NCBI RefSeq assembly: GCF_000003815.2
Contig: NC_049981.1
Location: forward strand, 14,300,217-14,346,403
Source of the DNA: Branchiostoma floridae
Taxonomy: Eukaryota; Chordata; Leptocardii; Amphioxiformes; Branchiostomatidae
Direction of reading: 5' to 3'
Length of the DNA: 46,187 nt
Shown: positions 24,739 to 36,700 of the stretch, in pieces
Layout of the letters: each line of letters begins with the position of its first letter
Numbering within the stretch: position 1 is the stretch's first letter
Translations under genes and position numbers: made by a program
The notes under the pieces: generated by a model
Database searches by the model: none
Seen by the model: only the letters and a program-made list of their open reading frames with translations
Told to the model about the DNA's origin: nothing

Positions 24739-27700
24739 GTAAGTACATTTCTTATTCCAGTAATTACGGTCTTATGTTGGATGAATGAATTGACAGTTGC
24801 AAGTTTCAATATTTATCATATTGTCATGGTGCCCCAACGACGCACTTGTCAGGAAGTTCAAACCCCAGGCAGGAGTCATATGAAAGACTATTAAATCTGC
24901 CCTTATTGTTTTCTTACAGCCCTGAGTAGATTTGAAAGAGAGCCTCAGGCTACCTCAGTACACATGGAAGAGAACCTGAGACTGGAGTGTAGAATACAGG
25001 GCTCACCCAAGCCTGACATCAGATGGCTCAAGGATGGACAAGACATAGAACATGACCTCTTTGAGGTAAGAACCCATAGTACTAGTTTGTCTTGTAACAT
25101 GTAGAATAGCTGTTTGTCAGTTCCGTTGTAGAAATGTCTTGTAGAGGCAGAAAATGACAGACTGAAAGAGTACACATCTACTCAAAATGAAGAGGGCCAT
25201 GATGCATGCACAAGGTGAAAGGTGAAGGTCCCTGACTTGTTCTCAGTCTGACAGTTCTCCATATGTATAATATATACATATACTAGTATATATGGTCTCC
25301 ATTGGTCAGTTTGCATTTCAATGCCCGTTGCATTACAATGTTCACATAAGTGTCTCAGGGGTCTTCACCTTTGACCACGTCAGGAAATGTTACACATGCA
25401 CATGCTTTAATATTAGATTCTGTCAATTTTTCTTTGATTGATTCCTTATATACCCTTTAGTTCTGTCATATTTAGTTTGTTCTTTGTTCTTTGCTGTTTG
25501 CATTTTGTTAGTTGCTTTGTTTCCTTAATTATTTCCCTTTTCCCTTGGTTTTCCCTTTTTCCGCACTTCTAGCCTTACATACAAGCAGAGAGGGTGAGTT
25601 CCACATGGGGTAGTTTCTTCCCTGGTCTTCTTTCTCTTACTGTCTAGAGCCTGCCTGATCAATAAGCTAGTTTGTAGGTATGCTCATGATATGCAGTGTG
25701 GTGCATTGTGGGTAACATGTCAAAGTTGAAGGCCCCCCACAATGCATTAAACTGCACATGAGCACATCAAACCGTGAACTGGTTTATACTAACCCTACTT
25801 GCAGATTTGACTATAAGAATAAGCAGATGTTTTGAAGAGAATGATGACTTATGAATTGTTTAAAAAAATCATTGTTTTTATAGTTAATACTGTTTGTTTG
25901 CATTTTGAATGTTAAAAAGTTTTGTAAGTTCTACCGTTTTGTATAACATTTGACAGTACCACCTTTTCAGTGTTGCTGCTTCTGGTAAGCCAACTATGGG
26001 AGGATTATTAACAACAGAATTCAATACTTTCTTCTTGGAATGCTATGTAGCTTTGAAATAAAGAGCTGTTCTGGGAGTTACATGACATCATAACTTTTTA
26101 TGCAAATCTGAAATGAAAACAATCGAATCACTAAAACTAGAAATATTCTACATTTCAAGGCAGCATCTTCAATAAGTTTGTTGCATTTCTTACCAGTAAT
26201 TTGTAAGTTTTTTTACTGACTTTCATTTCTGATGTTTGCCTCAGGGAATCACGATACTGCCGAGCGGTGCGCTGGAAATTGCGTATGTCCAGTTTACGGA
26301 TGCAGGGAGATATAAATGTGTGGCAGTAAATGCAGCCAGGGAGAGAGAAAGTGCTGAAGTTGAAGTCTCAGTGCTTCCAGGTAAGAAGAGATGTTTCATG
26401 AATGTCAGGACTGTTAAATCTATGTAAATAACACATGTCTCCAGATCTCAAGTTGTGGATATGATTACTTGCAGGACAACTTTGCATGATTTTCAATATT
26501 TGTTGAATATCAAATCAAAGTGTGCTATCACCAGCGTGGATCTACTGGATTGATCAATCTGGAAACAACACAGTGTGAAGACTAGCTGACTGCTGTCCAT
26601 CTGCATTTGGACCTGCAGCAGCAGTATTATCAAATATTGGATACTACTGTTACTAGTACTACATCTAAGTACCAGCTGAGAGCATTGTCAAAAATGACTA
26701 CAACATAAACTGTTCTTCATACAGCTCTGGAACAAGTGAAGGAGCCAGAGCTGATCGTACTGCCAGAGGACATGACTGTGTTAGAGGGAGAGACGGTCGT
26801 TCTGGAGTGTGTCGTTAATGCCATGCCTGAGGCTGACGTCATTTGGAGCTTTGGTGGACAAGACATTGACACAGGGTACGCTCATGTCTAACTATCAGTT
26901 CTTCTGTAGGCAGACAGCACTGTGCATTACTGGTCACTTTTGTCTAGGAGTTTTATATATCAAATAGGATTTCAAAGTCTTTGTGATAGCCACCCATTCA
27001 CTTTTATTGCCTTCTTGTAGATACAGTACTTCTAAAGGACAAATGTTCTTTTCTGTGAGAAAGTATATTGAAGGATTTCATTGCTTTGTAGTGTTCTGTA
27101 AAATGTGTATTCTTGTTCACTTTGTTTTCTTTTGTGTTCTTTACAATTTATACATGTGGAACAAACCTGTTTCCCTTTCCAGTCCTATTATGCATTGAGT
27201 CTGACTTTGTCGTCTGTTCATGCTACTGTACAAAAATGTGCTAACCTATTTTGTCCTGTGTGCTATTCTGATGTGTCAGTCCCATCATGCTTGTCCTTGT
27301 TCTACTGTTCTGACTCTGTACCTCAGTCTGTCTAAACCTCCTTCTGTGTCCCCTCGATTCAGCACCGATTCTGTTGACAGATCCGGCAGCAGACATTCCA
27401 TCCTCGGGGTCAGTAACCTGAGAATAGAGAACGCCCGCGAGTCCGACAGTGGGATGTACCGCTGTACGGGAGAGAACGACCACGGCTCAGTCACTGCCTC
27501 TGCTCAGCTTATCGTAAACGGTAAGTGCAAAAATGTGAAAAATGTCATTTTTACATTTACTTTTATCGTCCACATGAGTCCTAAGCTCATGTTCTCTATA
27601 TTCAACATTATTGAAATACATTTTATAGAAAAGAAACAATTTAAGCTTTTATTGCCTCAACTCTCTAGTGCCTCCAAAGTTTATGACGACCCCAAGCAAT

Positions 27701-30700
27701 ACCTACGCCCACGAGCGCAGTGATATTGAGTTTGAGTGTGATGTCTACGCAAAGCCAGCGCCACAGATCTCATGGATAAAGAACGGTGACACTGTCATCC
27801 CCAGTGACTACTTCCAGGTTAGTGTACCATGTTATTACGTCATTCGTGGATACTAGGAACAGTGAGGAGTAGTCTAGTGAAGCTGCATAGCAGTATCTGA
27901 GCTTCTGAACAAGCATCATGGTTCAACTCAATCATCACTGAAGAAGAAAAATCTATGCTACACCCTATGCTGCTTGGTTAGCCAATAGAAAACAAGGTTA
28001 ACTTTGGTTCATCAACAGATTAAAAACAGACAGATATTCTATACTCCATGCTGATTGGTCTATTTAAAATAAACTAAAGAAAGCATGGTTGATTTTGTAT
28101 GTTTCTCCACAGATTCAGAATGGACAGAATCTGCGTATCCTTGGTCTGGTCAGGTCAGATGAGGGCATGTATCAGTGTGTGGCGACAAACGAGTACGGAA
28201 GCATCCAGTCGTCAGCACAACTTATCATTGTCGACCCAGGTATGTCAAACCAACTGACTTTAACTGACTAAGTGAAGATGTAGTTACTAACTTTAATTTA
28301 TGCTATGATATGCCAACCTCCAACCTCGCTGGAATCAACTTTTGCCCTCTTTTCTCACAAGCAATACTTTGCAACAACTTGGAAATTATATACAGCTCTC
28401 CCTACTTTGCCTCTGAGGTGTGGCCAAAAAGTCTTGAAAAGGGAGAGTGGCTCGCCGCAAATGCCCCGACATTTCATGAAAAAACTGTGACACAGCCTTC
28501 TTTGCGCCACCCCTCAAAATGATTAAGAAACAGTTTCCAGGGTGAATCTTATGTCTTGAAATGTACTTTGCTAGCAGAGTTTTGCAGACATGATGTGTCT
28601 GGCACAGGTAATATTGTATTTTACATGCACCAATATACAGGAGAAAGCCTTGTGAGCCCTGCCCCCTTAAAATGACATATGCTCAGCATCATCCTGACAG
28701 TTTGAAGCTGATACACAGTTTGAAAGGGAAACACCACAGAACCACTCTCCACAGACATGTCTGTCAGTGTGGTTGTCTTCATGTGGGCGTAAATATTTAC
28801 TCCAAAACGACAGCAGGTTAAAAAATGCTTACCCAAACTAGAGCCACAATGGCCACCAAAATATGTTAAGACTTTACACCTGTACAGGGTGTACCTGCTT
28901 CTGCACAGGTGTATATGTCGTAGTTGGTGCACTACCACCTACCTAGTGTTATGGCCACTGGTGTTAGTGATGATTTCGTAACTTTAAACGTGCAAAGGGT
29001 GTCCCTGTACACTATTGCTACTTGTCACCAAAATTGGTGAAGGTTAGGCATTTTAAGTTACAAAATTCATGAAAACAATTAAAAGTGCTAAGGATGGCAA
29101 CATTGGTGTTAGTAAATGGAAGATACCAAAGTGTATATAATCGTTTGAGCTGTCTAAAATGGAAGAGTCCAACCGTAGGTCCTGTTTTGTGTATACATCT
29201 TAAGGAGACTGAAGAGGCTCCTAAGGAGGCTTGATGTTTGTTGCTTAAACCGCTGGGATTAAAGAACAGAACACCCAAGTTGAGAATGATGCTCAGAGAC
29301 AGCGTTGTTCTGGGTTAAAGGATGCCATCTGGGTGGGATATACTCGACAAGGGACACATCTTTGGGACGGTTTTGTCTTACAATAGATTTGAAGGGGGGT
29401 GTTCAGGTTAATTGGAGAAAAATTGTCAACTTCCCAGGGAAAATACAAATCCTACTGGTATGGTCACAAGCAGGTGTGTTGGATGTTTTTGAATTTTCTA
29501 AATTCTTTTTGAGTCGTTGTAATTTGTGGGATTTTTTTAACATACTGAAGGAATTACTGACGTCTCCAAGGGTAGTTTCAAGAGTTAAACCAAATATAGA
29601 CATTGTTGCATGTATTTATTTCACATAAATGTCTACAAATGGGAAAAATTTTCATTGATTTCATGGATCTTTCAATGTCTAATCTTTTCTTAGGTATGTA
29701 AAGGGGTGTATAAAACATTAAAAGAAACAAGTGAATTAAACGTAATCGAGTGAAGTTACTACAAGTTTTACAAATCAACAAAGATGCTGTTTACTTGGAC
29801 CTTAATTTGAACCTTCGGAAACAAGAGAGTAAACAACTAGCAGTGGGAACCTGCTTCCCTTCCTGGGAAGTTGTCCTGGCTTGTGTTCGTGCGACACTTC
29901 TCTAATCCACGCCTGGTTTGCATCTCCTCCCCTGTAAATCCCAGCAAAGCCTTCTGCAATATCAGCCTTTCCTCTTCCCTACTTGACTGGAAGGAATGAT
30001 AAGAATTACTTCCAGAAGTCTTGGAAATAGCAGGAACACCTTAAGATTGTGGGGAAGTCAAAGTGTGAAGAACAATACTGGTCGTGGCAGTATCCGTGAG
30101 TTGACCGTGGGAAAGGTGAAATCTGCATGTAGTTCTACATGTAGGCATGTCTGTTGTCAACAGTGGCTGTACTATGTTAAAGCACTTTGCAATCTGAAGG
30201 AGAAAGACAGTACATGAAAGGCTTACTTGTGAAATTACAGATGACATGTGTTTACTGATGCTTCTGTGGAAGTCTGCCCAAAGGTTGAGTTAAACTCTGT
30301 ATTGTATAGCAGGTGAACTGTATAGCAGGTATGCATGTAACTGCCCTTCAGTGCTACACACCAGCTGGATATATTACATGGAATGACCTGTCACACCTAA
30401 CCTTTGCACATGTAACTCCAGGTGTTATTTGGAGCTATCTAGTGAGGGTGCCCTTACTGTATTTGTTGACCCCGAGTTCCACTATTTGATTGTACTCCGA
30501 AAATTAACGCTAATTTCTAAGAGATGCCATGAATGCCATGATATGCTATTTGTCCTCCCGTCCTCTTTATCAATAACACCTACATGTAAGAAAACTGATG
30601 AGAAAGATTAATCAGGAACAAAGAGAGGACACTTCATGTGAATTCCTCGCTGACCACATCCGCTGGCGGAACCCTCCCCTGGTAGCCGTCCCAACTGCAG

Positions 30701-33700
30701 ACCCCCAATCTAGTGCTGACTCATTAACACACAGCTATAATTACCACACTGTGATAACAGCGCCTGGCCAATGTCCCAAATCCCTAGCCGACAGTTCCAG
30801 GACTTGTGCTTAAGGCAGTCTAGTGGATACAGGAAATGTTAACAACTTTCAACAAGTAAAACTGTCTATTAACTTAAGATTCTGGATCTAAACTGCACCA
30901 TTTCTTGCATGTAATGAAATTCCCTAAAGTTCAAAGTATTTTTCATACACGAAAAGACATAATGTGTGAGTTATCCAACAAAAATGATAACACACCTTGC
31001 CACAATTTTCTCTGATGATGTAGACCACATAGGGGTTTGAGTGGCTGCCATTAGCACTGCCTCTATCATCATACATAATCATCATATTCCCCTACGGTTG
31101 GATGTCTCATTGTAGGGAGTGGTACATGGATGTCGTTGACTTTCTCAGGTCTGTATTGTGCCATCAAAATTGGACAAAAGTGGATGTATCCGACTTCTTA
31201 TGTCAATTGTTATCTAAGATATCTTTGATGTAACTGCAAAGGAAACCTTTGTATAATATACTAACATGATGATTAATTTTCCATGAATTTTCCCTGAAAA
31301 CTGAAAGTTGTGAAAATCCTACAAAACATTACAGACGATGATAAGATAGAATCAATAATACATGTAGATATGAATGAATCTATCTTTCTCCAATTTCCCA
31401 TCCCTAATCGATTTTCAGGACAGTCCGTTTCAATAAAAGACCTGTAATGTATGATGTACCCCTATTACCATAGATATTACCCTCATGGTCCATGGTACAA
31501 CATTACCCAATATTGCCCCATACATCATTGTTACCCCTGACCAGTAGCAGACATGCGGCTTGATGAAAACAATGGACCGTGTCTCTAGACATTATCTAAT
31601 GGAGAAGTTATGGTAAAAGGTGGTCTCCCCAGGTACCATCTGTGACCATGGGTGGTTAGATACGGTGCAAATGTATGCTAATCATTTTGCACAGATTGCT
31701 ATTCTACTTTATAATGTTTCAGCCTCAGGTATAGAAAGTTTCCTCCAATACTAAAGACAACTGCTTACAAAAGAAATGTTGTCATTGACATGTAGCTGAT
31801 TGATGATGATAGCTACCTTAAAATCATTCATCTGATATCAAATAGTATAATGCCATTGAAAGCACAGGAACATTGACATGAAATGAAGGGAATAACAATG
31901 AGGTTTTGAATTTTGGTTACTTTGAAAATAATCTACGAGACATTTTGTGAAAGAATTGTATATGAAAGCTAGATATGCAGAGAAAAGAAACATCTCACTC
32001 ATGTCTCCTGACCACTATTTCCCTGTTGGAGTGACAAACTGTTACATAATGTCCCCATATATTGACACATTCAACACAGTGTTTACACAAGGGAACAAGC
32101 TTTTCTCTTAGAGATGGCTACTGGTAGTAGACATAGGACAATGATGTTTTATATCAAATCGAAAATATCCCCCTTAAAGTCACACAATCAGAAACCAAAG
32201 GAAGTATGAGTGTAAAAGTCCCAGTAGACCCCCCCCCCCCCCCACACACCAGACAGGTGTGAGAACAAAGAGAATTCCCCAGGTGTGATCAGGTGTCCCA
32301 GGTGACTAACCCCATGTGAGCCAGGCTAATGGTGTCAGGTGCAGGCCAGACAAAGTACAGGTTGGAAAGCCTGCTATTTAGGAATCTTCCACTTTTTGAT
32401 GGGGGTATATATGTATTTACACCTGTCTCTTGCTTCAGAGAAAGAACATGCTACTAGTATAATGACTAATGAATTTGAGTTAGGTTTTTCTTCTTCTTTT
32501 GTTTGTTAAGTATATAGTTAGGTTAAACAGGCTTAAAATCTGGGTTCTTCCATTTTATAGAAGATCAATGTCTGTTTTCTTCTTTGACAAAATACAGATT
32601 GTAACTGGTTCAATTAGGGCTATTCATTTTACAGGGTTAGCTGTAAGTTACAGTTTGAGAAGATCCCTTAGTTCAATAACATTTTTTTTACATCTAAAGG
32701 ACATTTTGGAAAATACATGTAGTTTGACTCAGACAAATAAAGAAAATATAGACAGATAGATAGTCAACATTGCACTGATATACATATAGTTTTCTACCCA
32801 TTAAGATTTCCATTGTAATAGGCCATCAGATAGCTTTATAGGGGAGAACCTAATGTGAGTCCATAAACAAAGGTACAGATGTGCCCCAGACAAATGGACA
32901 GTCGTGATAATCAACCTAATTAGCCACAATTAAGAAAGGAAGACAGTAATTTTAGAGTATTAACAACAGGATGCTAATGTTACCAGTCATACAGGATGGA
33001 GTTTTGCTCCTGGGAACAGTGAAAATATCCCAGCTGAGTCCATTTCATTGCTTTCTTGAAAGTAGAATACATTAAGAGGGGCAATATCATTGCAAGTCCC
33101 ATAAAACTCCAAGTCATTTTGGTCATGAGGACAGGTACAAGAGGGCAAAGCTATTACTCTACAGTACAAGAACATCATCTGTATTCATTATAAGGCAATC
33201 AGTGTTGCCCTTTGGGTACCATAATTCATGATTCTGCTGTAATAACGGGTGTAAAAGCTAGGCTTTCAATCGCCAGTCGAAGACCAAAGAAATTGTGTTC
33301 TTGAAAAATTGGTCTGAAAACAATCTCTAGCTCACCAAGCTCTGGTGTGGCTGCTAAGCTGTCCTGTGGCCGTTGCCTATTTCATATGTTTTTCCTGATG
33401 GGTTGTGTGAACATTGGAACCATGGACGAATAGACGTTATGGTGTAACTGGTTGATGAAGGATCTGAGTTGCAGCCATCTGGAAATCTAAAGTACAGTTC
33501 CAAAGATACACCTATTTCCTCGCTTTGTTCAGGCGTATATGATTACCTGGCTTTGGTTAGGGACGCCTTCTCTTATGGAATGTAAAGCGGACTGTTCCAT
33601 GTTTGAGGAGACCCACACCTACAGCACATCATAAATCCCACCACACTTCAAAATATACGAGGGGCTCATCCTGGTGTGAGTGGATTAAACCTTGCACAGC

Positions 33701-36700
33701 TTATACCTACTGAACAAAACTGGTGTCTCACCTTGGAAGATGGTTTTCCGGTTATGCAAAACAAATAAATACCACCCTAAGAAGCTAATCAGGATGCTTG
33801 CATTTTGGACGCAGGAGTTTTAGAAAAGATATCTCATTATCTGCTAGCCTTGGCCCACTTTTGATGCATGTAAATTCTTTCTCCCCTCGCTCTAAGCTGT
33901 AGAAAATTACACTTCCTTCTCCTCCATCCTGTTGACCTAATTTTCTCCTTGATACCTACTGAAGGCTTGAGCCAGGTAAGACTGAAAGGTCAGACCATCA
34001 GGATGGACACAGACAGAAAGGTTGAACTTAATAAAAGGCAGAATTAACCTGATCAAATGATAGCCAATAGCTGTCTAAACTGTATATACCATTTTAGTCC
34101 ACTGTAATGGTATATTTAGGGAGAATTCCTTCTTGAATCAGTACAATCATTAGAAAGAATGCAGGTGAGCATATTGCTGCCATTTTTCTTCAGTGAGGGA
34201 TGTGAACAGAGCTTTGCCCTTAGAGAGGAGAGACACCTAACAGGACTTAGTAGTACTGCACGTAACATTGAAATGCAGTAAACATTGAGGTGCCATGTTT
34301 GATTCATTTCATGCATGGCTATGTATGGAAATAGTCAATATTCTGCACCTTTCGTCAAACAATTTGAAAACAGAATGGGGACATTGGGTATGGAATTTTT
34401 CTCTTTTAGAATGCAAGGTTGTTTTTTTGGACAGTGATGAACTACTTAGCATGGTCCATAATCAAGTAAATCCCCGAGTGAAAGCATACACAAGGGTAAA
34501 TGCCCTGTCAGACAGTCAGGCTCCTTCCATAATGACCCTCCACTATAAACCAGGTCAATCAGATTATTGGGTCTCGTTAACATGTGGATGTTAGGATCCC
34601 CAACATTACAGTCATTTGATAGACTATTCCTGGAGTGGATGAGTTTGTAGGCTCCATCTAAGCAAATTACTCTTGTAGGGAGGCATTGATTGTTTGAGTG
34701 TGAAGACAAACTAGGTAGTTTTTAGATAGAAAAGAATACGAAATAGGTGACAGTGAGTTAAGCTGGTAAAAGTTGCTGAATTGGCAAATGTTGAGTGAAA
34801 AAATATACTGTGTTGTCACAATACATGACCATACAGTCTATCTCCCTACTGTCTTTCAGAGATTTAAGTCCTGCAGATCAATAACAGTGGCTTCTCTAGG
34901 AATTCATTTTGGATTGTAGACATTTTCGCTTGAGTTCCAATGAAATATTACCATCATTGGTGTGATTATATTGATATTTGCAGCAATGAATGAACCAGCA
35001 GCAAATAAGCCGCTATTATCAATGCACATATCAAAGCAAATAATTGCGTTAGGGAGCAATGAAATTCGTCACAGTTTAAGTTAATGGTATTAGAGCCCTA
35101 GCACCATGAAATTTCAAATATCACAAAATTACCATGGTTGCAAGTTTGATTTAATACCCTTCTAAAGATTTCCTGAAAATAATCATTCACAAACCCAACT
35201 GTGAAATAGTGTTGTGCAATGTATTATATACCTATCAAGCTAGCATTTCTGCTGTCCAAAGCTCACTGGAAGGGGCTTTAGGGACATGCATCCCCTCAAT
35301 ACTCGAATGCAGATAAGAAAGGTGTGACCATATCAGTTTGATGCATCCCCGTCCTTACCCAGCAAATCACACCCCAGTGGCCAATAACATTGCATCTCCC
35401 TAAATTTACCCTCCTCTCATTTTTCAAGGCTTTGCGGCATCTCCTTTTATCAACGCGTGACAAATAGGCTGACGAAATCTATCGCCACGTAATCTCATGC
35501 CCTCCATCCTACCAGAAATCGTTCATTCCCAGCATAACGATCGTCTAATTAATTGGCCAGCATTAACGTGGATACAAGGTGTACAGCAAGAGAGCTGTGT
35601 CTCAGAAATTGAAATTGTTGCAAATGAAGTTCCCCCCCCCCCCTTTTTCTTTNNNNNNNNNNNNNNNNNNNNNNNNNNNNNNNNNNNNNNNNNNNNNNNN
35701 NNNNNNNNNNNNNNNNNNNNNNNNNNNNNNNNNNNNNNNNNNNNNNNNNNNNTGCACAAGAGTATGATTTGTTACTAAAACTCAAGGGTGACTTACTGGT
35801 GTCTAACTTTGTTTAAGGAGCTTGTGCTGGTTTACAATGGTAAACGTTTGTACAGTAGTAATAGAAAATTATAAGTTTGACCCCTAGGAGTATATGTACA
35901 ATGTCGTGCAACACATTGGTGACTTTCCACATCTTTGACAATGTCTACTTACTTACCCTTTCAAGTCTTAGCTCTACTACTTCCTTCACCTTTCCCCTTT
36001 AACCCCTTACCTTTGATCCCAGCACTTTAACCTTTAGTTTGCTCACGTAGTGGGTGTCTTAGTTTAGTCAATGATTTTGTTAGAGAATTCTTTTTTGACC
36101 GTCAAAGGTTTCTGAGTTGTGGTTTCCTGAAACGCTCCAGTCTGTGCAGTTGTGTAAGTACATTTTGCATGTTACTTTAGTTACACACCAGCACCTCCTT
36201 GCAGTATTGCAGGGAACTGCAGACAGTAGTATAAAGAGCTGCTGGTGTACTAAGTATTTTTCATTTGGTTATTTATCATTTACCGTTTGCTTTTGTTTGT
36301 TTTTCTCTTTTGTTCTCCTCCGCAACTCTTCCCCCAGACGTGCCTCTTCCCACAATGCACTACTCATTAACGACTCCTACGCCGACCGCAGCAGCGGAAA
36401 CGCCTACTCCGCACCCCGTTCCGTCGGGGCCCAGGGATGTGGTCGCTGTGACAGTGTCCACTAGATTTGTGGCCCTATCATGGCGGATGCCGGCTGAGAC
36501 CCACGGAGAAATCGTGGCATGTTCTGTCTACTTCAAGCAAGAGGGCTCGAATAGGTAAACACACAGTTTTTTTGTATTACTAGATATGCTTACTTTCCAA
36601 ATTGTGATTTGTTGCTCTGTTTCCTTTCAAGGCACCAAGAAGTTTCCTTAGCCCAATAGTGCTTTTTGTGGTAATAACCATTCAGTAGCTCCACCTGTCA

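Larger units (their letters stand above)
25066..26244 (+). other. Intron inside Ig2, holding a microexon and a MITE-like copy
   Basis: A 1179-nt phase-0 intron. It contains the probable 21-nt cassette exon at 25573-25593 and a fold-back repeat at 25662-25790. An AT-rich dinucleotide stretch lies around 25257-25291 (TATATA with an ACTAGT centre). The acceptor of the next exon is TTTGCCTCAG. Confidence 0.85.
28240..36337 (+). other. 8.1-kb phase-1 intron between Ig4 and FN1
   Basis: Non-coding. The donor is GTATGT and the acceptor is a long C/T tract ending CCCCCAG. It contains a hairpin-prone stretch near 28880-28930, a 17-nt direct repeat around 30304-30330 (GTATAGCAGGT twice), a C15 run at 32229-32243, the CAGGTG cluster at 32254-32341, GC-richer blocks near 30640-30800 and 34980-35110, and a 100-N gap at 35653-35752. 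No exon with compatible phase was found in the readable sequence. Confidence 0.8.

Noticed and set aside
27022-27060. Acceptor-like site opening a frame that continues Ig3 as [10 protein letters not shown]
   Set aside because: The only nearby donor leaves phase 0, while the next real exon needs phase 2; the 26875/27363 junction gives a normal Ig3.
33903-33975. Possible extra exon in the 8-kb intron: pyrimidine-rich CTGTAG acceptor and CCAG|GTAAGA donor
   Set aside because: 73 nt is not a multiple of three and the frame from Ig4 meets a stop after 12 codons. It could be a poison exon, but the sequence alone does not support it.
35094-35116. TAGCACCATGAAATTTC, similar to the miR-29 seed
   Set aside because: No foldback precursor with a matching arm could be drawn; a seed match alone is expected by chance.
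35497-35785. Open frames spanning the N gap
   Set aside because: They are open only because the unknown bases contain no stop codons.
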